Notes under the pieces: model-generated
The model's database searches: none
What the model was told of the DNA's origin: nothing
The model's input: the letters and a program-made list of their open reading frames with translations, nothing else
NCBI GenBank assembly: GCA_036867785.1
Contig: CP145410.1
Span: 248,001 to 312,000 of the forward strand
Length of the DNA: 64,000 nt
Direction of reading: 5' to 3'
Origin: Plasmodiophora brassicae
Lineage: Eukaryota > Endomyxa: Phytomyxea > Phytomyxea > Plasmodiophorida
In this document: in pieces, positions 45,076-58,612 of the stretch
Numbering within the stretch: the first letter of the stretch is position 1
Layout: each line of letters opens with the position of its first letter
Translations under genes and position numbers: made by a program

Positions 45076-47541
45076 ATGTTCCGCCGATTCACTTCTCTGG
45101 CTGCGTCTCGTCGCATCCTGTAGGTTCCCGAGCTCTTGCACGGGATCGTATACTGGATACTGATCTCGGTGGTGCGTGTCTAGACCAGGCGCTTCATTGC
45201 ACCAACGCTTCATCGCCAGCATCGACGTAGACAGTATGCATCATTGCCTAGGCCGATTTATTGAACACTTCTGACTGTCATCTGCAGGCGAGCCTGGGTC
45301 AGAAGGAAAGAAATTGTACCGTTTGCAACGATCGGTTGGTCTACCCATACCTTTTAACATTGGCCTACCAGCTTGGATGGCGTCCTGGCGTACTTCGACA
45401 CGGCTGCCGAATACACTGACGTCGACGAAGGCCAGCTAGCCGTGATCCGCGCATGCGACACCGTCTTCCAGTTTACGATCCCAATCAAGGTGGGGCGCCG
45501 CGCACGGCCACGTCATCGCAGGCTCAATGACGTTGGTGTCCCAGCGTAACGGTAAAGTCGAGGTGTGCACTGCTTTCCGTGCACAACACTCTCGGCACCG
45601 GTTGCCATGCAAGGGTGGTATTCGGTTCAGCCCGGAAGTCGACATGTCTGTTTACACACGTTGCCGATATCACCGTCGCACGCCACTGACATACCGGAGA
45701 ATAGCAACGAAACCATGGCCCTTGCGATGCTCATGACCTTCAAATGTACGTGTTCGTGACATGCGCTCGAGCGCAATACTAACCCAGTCTACAGGTGCCG
45801 TCGTCGACGTTCCATTTGGCGGCGCCAAAGGAGGCGTCATGATTGACCCGAAGGAGCACTCAACGTCAGGAACCGCCCCAGGTATCGCGGCGATCCAATA
45901 CTGATCGTTAGTTTTACAGGTACGAGCTGGAGAAGATCACGCGTGCCTTCACGTTGGCGCTCTGCAAGGCTAACTCGATCGGTCCAGGCGTTGACGTGCC
46001 AGCACCGGATGTGGTACGATAATTGTCGTAACTGATGCGCTCTTGGCTTCGCTCCTAAGTACACCGCCAGGGAACCGGGCCACGCGAGATGTCGTGGATC
46101 AGAGGTACGCGACAATGGTACGGGTGATACGATGTAGGCTGAGGGTCCTGGAGACACTTACCAGGCGTTCCACTATCTTGATGTCAACTCGTCAGCGTGT
46201 GTCACCGGGAAGCCGCTCCAGCAGGGTGGTGTTCGAGGTCGTGTCGAAGCCACAGGTCGGAGGGCCCCAATGCTGGAAACGGTGCTTTCACCCTGTACTG
46301 ATAACGTTGCTACATACTAGGATTGGGAGTGTTCTTCGGGCTTCGCAACCTGTAGGGTTGCTCTTGAGATCGTCGTCTGCGGGCCAAATTCAACGCGCTG
46401 ACAGGTTGCAACGAGAAGAGGAAATGCATGCGCTCGGTTTAAAGCCGGGCGTGCACGGCAAGCAGGTCATCGTTCAGGGATTTGGCAACGTCGGTCGTCA
46501 CACTGCCAAATTCTTCCACGAGGCGGGTGCCAAGGGTGAGCACAACTGCACTCACATGGCCGTTTTGTGCAATGCTCATCGTATTGCCTAGTTATCGTCC
46601 TCATCGAGCGTGATGGGTACCTGCACAATCCCGACGGTATCGACATCACTGCATTGTGGGAGTATGAGAAATCGAACGGAACCATCATGGGGTTCCCTGG
46701 GGCGACGACTGTGAATGGCAACCAAGAAGAGGTTCCGCCTATTGTCGATGTAGGTGAGTTGCGAGGCTGATCATGGCGTTACCATAGGCGTTATGCATGA
46801 AATGCGACGTGTTGATCCCTGCCGCCCTAGAACGTCAGATCACGTCGAAGAACGCTAATGACATCCAGGCGAAGATCATCGGCGAGGCTGCCAATGGACC
46901 CACTTCGCCAACGGCAGATCGCATCTGCGAGGAACGTGGCATTGTCATCGTCCCGGACCTGTTCCTGAACGCGGGCGGTGTCGTTGTCTCTTATTTCGAG
47001 GTAATCTACCGATCGTACACTGATGGTAGTCAGAGCTGAATCGCCGCAACAGTGGCTGAAGAACCTTAGCCATGTTCGGTTCGGTCGTCTTTCGCGTCGA
47101 TTCGATGAACATCGCGGCAACGCCGTTGCTGAGGCATTCGACGAAGTCTGTGACGGAAATCCCCTGTCGAAAACGCTTCGTAAACGGCAAGCATGCACAC
47201 AGTGCACCATCAGGTGCTGGGCAACTCATGTGGGATTGGCGTTGGCAGGATCGTGACAGGTGCGACTGAGGCTGACTTTTCGCGCTCTGGTCTGGAAGAC
47301 ACCATGCATGACGCCTTCGACGAGATCGTTGCGACGGCAAAGAAACACGTAACGCCCTAGTATGCGGTGTCGTACGACGGGCTGATCTGGTTGACGACTA
47401 GGGAATTACATACCGCACGGCCGCCTTCGTAAACGCGATCAACAAGATCGCAGGTAACGCGACCGTCACTGTAGCATGGCGGCATTACTGATGTCCTCCC
47501 CTGCAGTCGTGCAAGACCAGTCCAACCACTTGTTCTTCTGA
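45076..47541 (+). CDS. mitochondrial glutamate dehydrogenase
   Basis: Interconverts glutamate and 2-oxoglutarate plus ammonium using NAD(P). Multi-exon plus-strand gene with an Arg-rich start [15 protein letters not shown] suitable for mitochondrial import. Exons read in order: [19 protein letters not shown] (from 45372); [31 protein letters not shown] then [39 protein letters not shown] then [21 protein letters not shown] after an intron ending near 46069; [40 protein letters not shown] (dinucleotide-binding GxGxxG); [69 protein letters not shown]; a segment ending [20 protein letters not shown]; and [14 protein letters not shown], with a last exon to the stop at 47541. Substrate lysines in the KGGI and GGAKGG regions are present. 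Sequence is of the animal/GLUD1 hexameric type rather than the large fungal NAD form. Exon ends near the 5' end are approximate. Confidence 0.92.
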
Positions 47542-47772
47542 GACCCGAACTTGCGGCCTGGTCGCCGCGCTGGATACGGGATACACCTGAACGCCCGGGG
47601 CTCACGAATCAATCATTATACCCGGTGCGCTTGTCGATAACTGCGGCGTGCGTTCGTGTCTGTGTGTGTGAATAGTCGCTGGATTAGTCCGGGCAGAATC
47701 GCTGGTTGAACGGTCGGCGGCGCCGGATCATTTAGGGAAAGTTGTGGGCAGTCGCGCCGCGGCGCATGGGCA

Positions 47773-50085
47773 ATGAGGGATCGCCCACGTTCCAGCATCG
47801 AGCTGCTAGCGGGCAGCGCCGCGCCGTCTAATCGGGGCGATGAACTGGCGCGAAGCCTCACCCGTGTCCATTATGCGTTTCAGACGTCGGCGGCATCCCG
47901 GTCCTCGTCTCAGGTTGGGATACAGGACCGGACGATAATGAGGTCGTTGGCTTACAGGATGCCCGACAGACGATGAGACCAGGGAGCGGTGCGCTTTTGC
48001 CTGATGTGGGAGTCCAGCGAAGCCATTCGGATACTGATTTGACACCTTTCCGAACGGGAAGGCCGGTCACCGAACGAGATGAGATTGCAGTACCGTTCCC
48101 GAGGATGTTCGACGTCCAAGGGATCTGCCTGCCCGGTAAAGTTCTGCATCCCTTCTCGCGACCGAGAACGTATTGGAACCTGCTTGTGTGCGTCGCGTTC
48201 TCCATTATCGCCATTGTATATCCTTACCGGTGTGTGTCGGTTGTTGATTATTACCATGATGCCCGACGTTCAATCGAGGGATGCAGGTGGGCATTTTTCG
48301 TCAAGACGACGCCGGCGTGGTTCGCGTTCGACCGGTTCATGAACCTGTTCTGGCTGATCGATTTCCTCCTGACCCTGAATTCTGGATATCGGTTCAAAGA
48401 ATCCATCATTGCTGACCGACTGTTTATCGCCAAGCACTACCTGCTGTCGTGGATGGTTCCTGATATCTTCGTCATTCTTCCATACGACATATTTTTCGGT
48501 ACGACACGACATTACCGCCGTATGTAGGTAGTAACTGACCGTCTTCCTGCATCTTGCAGCTGGCGTGTATGTCAGAGGAGTATACCCTCTGTCTCATATT
48601 GTAAGCATCATCACCCTGATCCGACTGGGCAAGATTCCCGGGATTCTATCGGACTTCACAGTGTCGCTGCGGTTTCGCCATACTGTACGATTTTCTTGGT
48701 GACATGCTCAAAGCCGTTCGTGCTGATGGCTGTTTTGTGTAGGTGGAACGGCTCATCAAGTTGACTGTGTCTGCCGTCCTAGTGGCTCATATTCTTGCGT
48801 GCATCTTCGCATTCATAGGGAACGCCGAAATCCGGTTACGTCAGCCGAACTGGATCGAGGCGCGGGGGCTTGCGAAGCACTCTGACGCCGCTGTCTATGT
48901 TGCATCGCTGTACTGGTCAATGGCAACCATTTCAACCGTCGGTTACGGGGACGTTGTCTCGTACACTTCGGCCGAGCGGATATTCAACCTGTTTGCGATT
49001 GTTCTCGGTGCTGGAGCGTTTGCTTTTGTCATCACATCCATAGTTGGGTTTATTGGCAAGACGTCTCGTCGAACGGACGCGTTCAACCAGAAGATGGATT
49101 CTGTCAACGCGTATATCCGATTTCGTCGGATTCCGTCTCAGCTTGCCGATCGCATTCGCAAATTCCATACTCTCGCATTCCATGGTTCCTCTCACGAGCT
49201 ATACCATGAAAAGGAGGTGCTAGACGAGATTCCGCCAAGTCTTCGTCGGCGCCTTGCCGAGCACATCCACAAACAGCTGTGCCAATGGTCGTCGTTCTTT
49301 ATGGGGGCCGATCCTCTGTTCAGTCTTGACCTATCACTTGCGATGCGGGAGCAGTACGTGCCTGCTGGCGAGGTCGTCGTTTACCAGGGCGAGTCTTGCG
49401 AAGAGATATACCTGATCCAGGAGGGCGAAGTCGAGGTACAGTGTTCTCCAAGCGGTTTATGTTGTTTGGTAATCGATCTGCTTGTAGGTGTTTAAGGACA
49501 AGGTTGCTATGTATAAGCTGCACAAGGGCAATTACTTTGGATTCGATGGTCTTGTATCGCAGTTCCGTGTTCACCTGCACACGATCCGTTCATGTACATG
49601 GTAGGTTACTGCAACATTGACATTGCAGACGTCTCATAGCGACGCATGCAGGCTGAAGCTGCGGGTGATCAAGGTGTCCGAACTCCTCGACCTCATATGG
49701 AAGCATCCTGCTGTTCGTCAGTTGATGTTCCGCCGTGGTCCAGCCAAAGAATATCCACTTGCGTACACGGACGAAGACGATGTAAGAGATTGTCCATGCT
49801 GTCAACCCCAGCGACGCTGAACGGTTCTAGGTCCAACCGCCTCTGATGTCACAGCTGTTTACTCATCATCGTAGCATCGAGAATCGGATCCTGTCGAGGT
49901 TCATTTTCCGTCATGGCATACGTCCTGGAGCGCACGGCCATCAGGCAGCGCCTCAGCCTGAGGTCCTGGACATGGCTGCAATTCAGGCAGCTGCCCTGAA
50001 ACTGGACCTGGCCCTGTGCGACGAACTCCTAGCATCGCTCAGGATGCGGATCGCCGTTCTTGAACAAGAACCCGTGCATTCATGA
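47773..50085 (+). CDS. voltage-gated-like K+ channel with cyclic-nucleotide-binding domain
   Basis: Six-TM channel of the EAG/HCN/CNG superfamily in the plasma or flagellar membrane. First exons in phase: 47773-47913, 47958-48498, 48560-48684, 48743 onward. Order: disordered N-terminal tail; S1 (NLLVCVAFSIIAIVYPY); S2-S3 (FDRFMNLFWLIDFLLTLNSG, and VVPDIFVILPYDI-like segment); S4 region VSIITLIRLGKIPGILSDF, with few positive charges; S5 (LTVSAVLVAHILACIFAFI); pore SMATISTVGYGDVVSY with the K+-selective GYG; S6 (FNLFAIVLGAGAFAFVITSI); C-linker; and a CNBD (YVPAGEVVVYQGESCEEIY, EVEV joined to FKDK across an intron, then KGNYFGFDGLVS). The canonical phosphate-binding Arg of the CNBD is not clearly identifiable, so ligand gating is uncertain. 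The last part ends in a helical stretch and a stop at 50085. Confidence 0.88.
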
Positions 50086-50325
50086 GTGTTTAATCTGTAA
50101 TATAAGTACGTCCCACTATTTATCTCATAGTAGCGTTGTGAATGCGATGAATAGGTACACCAGCTATGGTGCGATTCGGGCAGAAGATACTTTTTGAAAG
50201 GGGGCTCGATTTTTTGGATCAGTCTTACCGCGCGAAATGGGACGGAACTGATCGATGAAGACGCGCTAGGAAGGTGTTCCTGAATCGTTTGGAGAGCCTC
50301 AGCGGCTGCATTGTCGAACCCATTC

Positions 50326-53300
50326 ATGCCATCGGCGGCGCTGCCGCAGGTCGGTATCATCGAGTCCGACCTACGATCATTGAGCCTGGAGTCGAGGAAG
50401 AAATACGGCGAGGTCAAAACTGTATGGTGATTTGTCGCATGTCAGTTCGACCTGAATTTGACAATAATATCAGGCAGCTGAGCGTGCTATTCTTCAATTG
50501 CGCCCGCTTCAAGACGCAAACGACGAGGCTCAATGCCTTGAAGGTAATTTGAGCCTGTGGAGTTCCGCCTGTGGGTCTAACTAAGGATACAGGGTTGAGA
50601 TCTGACGGTATTGTCAGACCGTTCCTGCTGGCTTGCGCGACCAAGCATCCGCCCTTGGTACTAATGGCATTGAACACATTGCAGCGCCTATCCTCTTGCA
50701 ACGCGTTGGCCCCTGCCTCATTGTCAATGCTTGTCGGCACCCTTCGGATACTCTCTGAGAGTACACAGCAGGATGTCTTGCTTCGCATTCTGCAGACGCT
50801 GTCAATGGTTGCAGATCCAGCAACCTTCGAAGCAGGAGAAGACGCCATCACTCAGGCGATCGGTAGGCAAGCTCTCCCTAGTCATTCGCTGTGCGTTAAT
50901 ACTCGTTTATAGGCATTTGTTTTCGTCTTCATTCTTCAGACATGCCGATAATCTACAACACTGCCGCCGCCACTCTTCGTCAAGTCAGTCCAGACATGTC
51001 TGTTTACGTACACCCAGCTGTTTATTGCGCTCTGTTAGGTGATTTCTTTGGTGTTTGAGCGGGCGAGCAAGGCCCAAACGTCTCCTCCTTCGTTGAACGA
51101 TGATACAGCGGTGCGTGCGCTTGACAGCACTGAGGTGACTGCTCAACGTCTCCTGGTCGACCTTATTCTGCTCGCCTCGGGTGACCCAGCGCAATGGCTT
51201 ACCACGCTGCATGGGGAAATCCCTCGCACCGTTCTGTTCGAGATGATCAGTGCCATTGTGAAAGACTACGCGACGTTCATCAAGTCCCGACAGGCGATTC
51301 TCGATGTCGTCAGGAATCAGGTGCATAATCGCTGCTGATTTAACGCTGCAACGTGTTCCTGACATTGCACAGTTACGTCCGCTCCTTGTTCGACTGCTTA
51401 ATGCCCCTTGCGATTTCCGGCTCGCTGTCCGTCTAGTACACGTCGTGGTCAATATCGTCGTTTCCTACCATCAAATTCTTGGCTCAGAATGCGAGATTCT
51501 GATGTCTATCATGATCCGATATCTGGAGCCTGAATTCCCCCTGTGGCAGCGAATTCTTACACTGGAGGCCTTAAAACTGCTAACCGACCAGCCCTTGTAC
51601 GTCTTTGCTGTTTCCCCTCGTTAACAGGGCTCATTATGGAAGTAGGTTACTTGTTTCTCTATACAACGCGTTTGATGGCGGACCTCGCAATTCGAAAGTG
51701 TTTGGGTCGCTTGCCCACGCCCTCGGGCGAGTTACCAACCAGATCACTCTCGAAGATGATAAGCGTGCCGCATCTCAGACCCTGTGGCGTTTTCATACGG
51801 AGAAGAGCAAGGGGTTGGATCTTCTTGGCGAGAACGCAGCACCTGACTTTGACGAACTGTAACGTTTGTTCTCACCGCCCACTCGCAACGTGTCTTATGC
51901 TCAGCTAGATACGCGATAACCCTGGCTACAGAAACGCTAATGAATATCGTCAAGACCGTGAGTGCTCTCCTAAACAAAAGCACCTGCGAGGGCGCTCTAC
52001 CTCCGTCCTTGCCGGCAATGATTGGATCGTCATGGTACCCTATCCTGGCCGCTCTGACCATTCTTCTGGAACACGCGTATCACGATCAGCAGGTGCGTGC
52101 GTCTACTCTGAGCACATTTCAAATTGTAATCGCCTCTAGGTCGAATACTATTTGATGGGTTGCCAATCGTTCTCTATATCTTGTGCATGCCTGAAACAAG
52201 AGGCTCCTTTCTCCGAGTTTCTCAAATCTCTTTGCGTTGTTGCACTGCCCCCGGGCCTTCGTAACCTACAAGATCGCGCTTTCGGTAGGTAACGCTATTC
52301 AGCTCGACCAGCTGGTTAACTCGTTCTCGTAGACTGCCAGGTTCCAAGTGAAGCAGGACAGTGGAGATTCTCTGCTAAGAACTCGCAAGGCATGAAATGT
52401 CTGTTTAACGTCTGCTATGCATGTGCAACTAGCATATCGTCGTCTTGGATATTGATTCTGACGACGCTCGAAAAACTCGAAACAGCCCTTGTCTTTAACA
52501 GCAGCGTGTGGGTTTTTACAGCACTGGTAGTGTTCAATCTATATTGACATCGCTGGATTAGGAACAATGATGCGTCGAGTGAGCTAGCCTTGTTCAACGA
52601 AGCAACGAACAGGTTGCTAGAGTCGTCGACATTGTTCGACGACGCCACTCTGATGCAGTTACTGTCGGGACTTGGCTCGCTGGCCTTGTCGTCGCTTGCA
52701 AACAATGCTACCACTGAAAACTCTAACCCTGATCCATCCCATTTGTACGTGCATGCTCCATCCGCGTCTACCGTTTGGTCTTATTATGGAGCGACACAGG
52801 TTTCCCCTCGTAAACTTTGTTAAAGCTGTAACAAGCAACCTGTATCGAATGGGATCGTTATGGGACTTCGCGATCGAACACTTGTCTGCTGTTCTGCATT
52901 CGAAACATTCTGCCTTGCGGGCCTATGGGATCCAAGCCATTATCCGACTTGTCAAGTCTGCCTTGAAGCAGTTCATTGACGGGCCATCGTCGCATGTACC
53001 AGAAGGAGTTCAGGTATGCACCATGATCTACCTTCAATTCTGCGTTAGTGACGTGTGCCTAGCCAAACTTCGGCGACTCGCAAGCAATGTTCATTCTTTC
53101 GTTAAGGGTATCTTTGAAAGGACGTTTCACTGATAATGGTATCGCCGTTCTCTTTGCCCTGTATGAAATCCTGCAAGCAAACGGCGCGGCCTTAACCGAT
53201 GGATGGTTGAGCATCATCCAGATCCTCGATGATGTTATCGACCAGGATGTTGCTGAGTTTGTCCCTCTTGGGTTCAAAATTGTTCAACTGATCGTGGACG

Positions 53301-55709
53301 ATTTTCTTGGTACGCGATTGCTTTCGGCACCTTGGCGCGGCGGTCTAACGATTGGCATTATAGATGGATTTCCAAGGTCGTCATTTCCGAATCTGATCCA
53401 CACGATTGGATTGTATGGGCGTCAGCGCCTCGCTGCGAACATCAGCTTCACGTCAATTGGCCTGCTGTGGCAGGTAACGTTTGTGGAGCTGTCCACTGCT
53501 ACAAATCTGAAAGGGCCTACCATCAGGTATCAGATCATCTGATCAGAACACGTCCGAAGCATACCGATATATCCGCTGAAGATTCGCTTCAGCTGCGACT
53601 GTTCTCAGAGCTGCAGGCACTGTGCCTGGACTCCCGTGCTGAACTTCGCAACTCAGCTGTCCAGATCCTACACTCGACAGTCGTAGCTTGTGGTGGGCAC
53701 CTGGAACCTAGTAGTTGGAAATCCTGCCGTGAGGCCGTACTGTTCGACCTCTACCATTCGCTTTTTGACGAGAACGGGACAAAGCGATGCCTGGACAGCG
53801 AAACGGAATCGGGGTCACAGCTCGGGTAACGGTCAAGGGCCTCCTTAATTTGGCGCATGGCTGACACGTTTCGTCCTTCAGCACTGAACAATTGACTGGC
53901 AAACCATTGATGATGGTGACGCATCACAGTCGAGATACAGCTGAGAAGCAATGGGACGAAACGCGGGTTCATGCTCTCCAGGGTTCAGCTCGTGTGTTCC
54001 GGCAGTTCTTCCTGTTTCACAAGGATGTGACTGGTCCGGCACACTGGGACGCTTATCTGAGGCAAGACATCGCGCCTTGAAATTTAGGAAGTGCCTTGAA
54101 TTGCTTGCATGGTGCCAGGTTCATACGCCAGGCTATTTGCCGGGATAGCTCGGAAGTCGCCCATCAAGCGATTGAGGCTCTCAAGGAAGTTCTGATGTCG
54201 CCAGGAGCCGTCACTGCGCTGAAAGGCCGTCGAGACCTGACGAAATCCGTCATTGACCTGTTTCAGGGCGTAGTCCAGCATGCCACGGAACGTCGTACTG
54301 AGGTGCCTTTCGAAATTTACACTGAAGTGCTGGAGTGTGTCGCGTCGCTGATCGGAGAGTCTTCGACGCCGACAACAAGTCTGTTCACCGTCGAGGATCT
54401 TCTTCAGTTTCTGCAGCTAGCGGATCATCTGTCATCCCTTTGTAAGGCTCGCCGAACGCCTTCGTTCGATGGCTGCGTCTCTGAATGCTGTGTGTTACAG
54501 TGCCCACACAGGCCCGGGATCGATCAAGCGGTGCTCGGGAAACGCCGTTGCAAAGAGCAACGTTACAGCTGATCGATCGGCTAGTCAATGTCGAGGCTTC
54601 CGGAGACCTGTACGCACCCGTCATTGCCCAGCTTGTGAAGTATATTTATCTGCCCACCCCTGACGACCAGATGAGGTAGGCTACATGTTGCTGTCCATGG
54701 GTGACTGTCTACTTAATGTGGCACTGGCAGCGACGCGGCGAACTCAACTGCGTCGTCGTCGGCGTTTGCGAAGCGATCGATGCCAATTCTCGTAACACTG
54801 TTCTGCCAGCGGTGTCCTGTTGATGTCCAGGGGCGGCAGGATCTTGTTGTACCCATGCTGGGGGCACTTCATCAGATTCTGCTGGCAACGAAGTGCCGCT
54901 CTGGCGACGTCGATCTTTGTGCGGCCGCCGTTACGACGTTCGCCAGTGTGGCCCCTGTCGCTTTGGCGGCTGCCAATGATGTGCATCAATCGTCACCGGA
55001 CACGGTTGCACCGATCTGGATGCAGTTTTTCGACACCTTCAAGGGGTTCCTGTCACCGCAGGCGCCATCGTCTTCCGACCTGGACACGTCGGCCCAGTTC
55101 GAATCGCTTCAAATTCAAATGGTTCAAGTGCTCTGTACGCAACTCCTCCCGAAAAGCCCACTGGCCCCATCGTCTGTGCTCGAAGACCTGATCCGGTTGC
55201 TGGTCGAGACTCACGAGCCGCGCACGGTTCTGGGATTGAAACCTGCTCCCAGCATGCAGGAACCCGCTGGTAAAGTTCGCCTCATGCAGTCCATGCTACA
55301 GGGCGTGTTCGCTCTGTGCCACGTCCCGAACCACATGCCACAGCTGGCCGCCATCGCCCAACCAATCCTGCTGGAGCATTGCAAGCGACGGCTTCATGCG
55401 TTTGTGAATGACGACTGCCGAACCGGGTAACCTTTGTTGTTGTTGTTGTTCACCAGGCATCGTTGTAGGTGATCTGACGTAATTTCGTTCAGAGTTCGGC
55501 CATTGCCCCGGATTCGCATTGAGGAGATTCGTTGCATGCTGGGGCAGTTGCTGGACCTGCAAACCGACCCGGAAGGCACGACGCAGCGGACGCACCTGAA
55601 GACCCTGTACGGCGACTTATGCGACTGTGTGCGAATACGCGACCCCGCGCTGCAAGAGCTCGTCAGAAGAAACCTGCTGGCCGTTCACCTTCCCGTGGAC
55701 ATTAAATAA
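50326..55709 (+). CDS. MON2: MON2, Golgi/endosome trafficking scaffold related to large ArfGEFs
   Basis: MON2 is a peripheral trans-Golgi/endosome protein that partners with Dop1 in retrograde traffic; it resembles BIG/Sec7 ArfGEFs but lacks the Sec7 domain. Starts at ATG 50326 (MPSAALPQVGIIESDLRSL); exons 50326-50412, 50474-50543, then many short exons with introns near 55 bp, to the stop at 55709 (roughly 1,400 residues; human about 1,717). Recognised blocks in order: DCB-like start (SLSLESRKKYGE, GIVRPFLLACATKH); HUS-like SECEILMSIMIRYLEPEFPL; LLESSTLFDDATLMQLLSGL; LHSKHSALRAYGIQAIIRLV; LTDGWLSIIQILDDVIDQD; ISFTSIGLLWQV; the highly conserved HHSRDTAEKQWDETRVHAL near 53930; and a C-terminal HEAT-like tail. 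No Sec7 catalytic motif is seen, as expected. Confidence 0.9.
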
Positions 55710-55812
55710 CCCCTGCCGCTCCAGATGGCTTTACAGGCGATTTGCACCCCGGCAATGAGGCGTCGGTTAGGATGAAACCGTTTAATGAGCGATTGTGTTG
55801 CAGAACAGTCAG

Positions 55813-58470
55813 TTACGGCTCGCCGGCGGCAACCGGAAGGCGAGCACCCAACCCAGCCGCCTTCAACCCTGACGCGATCCGCTCCCGCAAGTCGACGCGC
55901 CCCGTCTTGCCCAAATCGCGAAGAACGCGAACGGCCTGCTCGGCTTCACCCGATCGTCCCGCCTTCAAGCACGCGATCGCCAGCAGTTCCCAGACCTCCG
56001 GGTCGTACCGGTCGATCAGGTTCGCCTCCGTCAGCGCCTCAATCGCTGCACTGTCATCTCCCGAGGCTTCCAGCGCTTCCCCCAGCCATTTCCATAAGGT
56101 CGCCAGCGCCGGCGACTCCCCTTGTCGCAGCGCCAGGATGAACACCTGCGCCGCTCGTCCAGGATCACCCTTGTCCATGTAATGTCGACCCAGCCAGGCG
56201 CACGCGCGCCTGTCGATCTGCCCTCGGTACACCAGCAGCGTCTCCCAGGTACGGGACGCCTCGTCGCGCATGCCCAATCTCATGAGCGCCTCCCCTTGCA
56301 GGCGCAACGCGTCCTATGTCAATCGCCACCCGTCAACAAGGCGGTCAGCCTGGGGGCGGGGGGCGTCGCAACAACGCACCTGCCGGCCGGGCACCTGCCG
56401 GCACAGGTCCACGCACCGGTCCCATTCGCGCAGGAGCGCCCAGGCGCGCGCCTCCCTCATCTTCCAGTCGTCCGATGCCGCCTCCGCCATCCTGACGCCC
56501 GTCAGCGCGCCCTGCGGCAGGCCAGCCTCCAGGGCGAACTCCACCGCTTGCGACAGCAACGCCGACGCCGGCGCCTGCAACGCGGCCGCCGCCCGCTGCA
56601 GGTTCCGCTTCGCCAGGCGCGCGTTCCCCGCCCGATGCAGGCCGATGCAGCGCAGGCCAACGGCGAGCGCATCGGTGTCGTTCCTGTCGACGTCGATCCG
56701 CTGAAGCCGGGCGCCGTCCTGATCGCCGGGGTCGCGCTCGATCAGCGCCAGGGCGAGGACGCGCCGGGCGACGCCGTCGTCGTGGTCGTGTGCGACCAGC
56801 TCCGCCACGACGTCGACGCCCTCGTCGACGGCGCCGAACGCGAACAACGCGCGGCCGTACTGCATCCGCGCCTGGCGACCCTCGTCGTCGTCGATCGGAC
56901 GCAGGCCGGCCCGAGCGCGATGCTCCCGAACGCGGCCGGCGTCGTCGCCCTGCACGTCCGCCTCCAGCGCCCGCCGGTACCGGTCCCGGCCCTCGTTGCC
57001 GTCGCGCTCCTCGGCAGGTCTGTGGCGGTCGCGGGCGAACCGCCTCCGAAGGACGTCGTTGACGGCGTCGGCCAGGGCGTCGTGCAACGTCGACAGGTTC
57101 GTGTGCGAACCGGGCAGGACGGTCCCGGGCGGGAACAGGTCGCGGACGACGGCGACGACGGGCGCCTTCAGCGACTCCTTGATGCGGAAGTACGCGCCGT
57201 TGTCGTTGATCCGCGCGACGAGGTCGCCGTCGCCGGGCGAGGCGAACTCGCGCGCCAGCTCGTCGATGGCGCTGTCGAGGTGCGCGCACAGCCGCTGGCG
57301 CGGGGTGCGTCGCACGGCGGCGCGGGCCGCACCCGTTCGCCGCGGCACGACGTCGCCGACGCACGTCGGCATCACGACGAACTGTGGCGCTCCACGAACG
57401 AGGTCGATCTCGATGGGGACGACGAGATCGCCCTCGCGGATCGCCCCGTGGGTATCGGCGACCGGCACCGGCACGGTCACGTTGAGCGGGTGCCGCTGCC
57501 AGTCGCCCCCTTCCTCCACCTGGTGGTCCATCGCGAACGTCACCGTCATGGCCGGCGCCGTCGCCAGGTCGCTGGCGATCAGCAGGAACCGGTGCGTGAT
57601 CGGGAACGTGGACGACGAGAAGGCGATGGAGTGCAGGGCGACCGTGGCCGTCAGGCGCCGGGCCACGTTCGCCGGGACGACGGCCGCTGCCGGCTGCGAT
57701 CTGTCCTGGGCCTGTTTCGCGTCGTCGGCCGGCGAGGCGCTGCTAACGGGGCGCTCCCAGACGGCGGGGATCGCGGTCGGCTCGCCGATGGTCAGCGCCA
57801 GGCGAACGTTCGTCTCGTCTTCGGATTCGGTGAAGCAGGGCGCGTCGAACGCCGCCTGCACGAACGGTTCCGGGCGGTCGGGCGCGCCCAGCCACGCCTC
57901 AACGTCGTCCTTGCCGAGTGTGTCAGTCTGGGCGCGTCGGCGTCGATCGCGGGGGATCCCGACCTGATCCTGTAGGAGGAGTGGCGACACGTCGAGCGCG
58001 ACCGTCGACAGCGTCAGGCGCGGCGTCGCGCTGTCGTCGACGTTGCCGCCCGCGGGGATGCCGACGATCCTGATCGCGATCGGCGACGTTAGCAGGCGAT
58101 CCAGGAGGGCCTGTGGGGTCGATCAGAACAGCACCGGGCGGCGCGCGCTGGCGCCCGAGGGACGACGCACAGGAGTTCGGGGTGCGGTCATCGCGAACGT
58201 GGCGTTCACGTCGAGCGTGGCGGTGCCGTTGATCGGGGTCGGCGCGGAACGAAACGGCGCCGCCCGCCCGTCGATGTGGTCGACCTCGACGACGACCCTC
58301 GGGCGATCCTCGCGGGTCGGTTCGGGCGCCGGTGCCGCTTTGCCCGGCGCGTCCTTCTTCGCCTTTCCGGTCGGGGATGCGGCCGCCGCGCCGAACCCCA
58401 TCGATGCGGCATCGGCGGGCACATTGCGAACCGTCCGCACCTGGATCGCTAGACGCACCGTCGTCGTCAT
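55813..58470 (-). CDS. CFAP70: CFAP70-like axonemal TPR protein
   Basis: CFAP70 is an outer-dynein-arm-associated axonemal protein needed for normal flagellar beating. Exons in phase: 58171-58470, 56380-58110, 55813-56313 (843 residues) with introns of 60 and 66 bp. Order: N-terminal C2-like beta domain (VRLAIQVRTVRNVP; ALLDRLLTSPIAIRIVGIP across intron 1); middle region with further beta sandwich-like sequence; a helical motif FRIKESLKAPVVAVVRDLF about residue 390, which matches the family's conserved IKEMLKPSVVRIVREKY; then about ten TPR-like helical hairpins to the end (ALRLQGEALMRLGMRDEASR, ALATLWKWLGEALEASGDDS, PEVWELLAIACLKAGRSGEA). Strongly GC-ending. Human CFAP70 is 1,121 residues. 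Convergent with MON2, 103 bp apart. Confidence 0.86.
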
Positions 58471-58612
58471 GGCGCGCGCTCTGTACGGTAGACTGATGTG
58501 GGGCGACGCGTGCCAGTCATAGGGTGCCATCCGACGATGGTGTGTACTGTATGGGGGATGCGGTTGCAGGGCAGCGCGCAGGCAACCAAGCGGGGGGAAG
58601 ATCGTACCTACA

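Noticed and set aside
56122-57975. 617-codon open frame on the plus strand opposite CFAP70
   Set aside because: Arg/Gly/Ala-rich with no domain character; it exists because the GC-rich minus-strand CFAP70 coding sequence has few stops in antisense.
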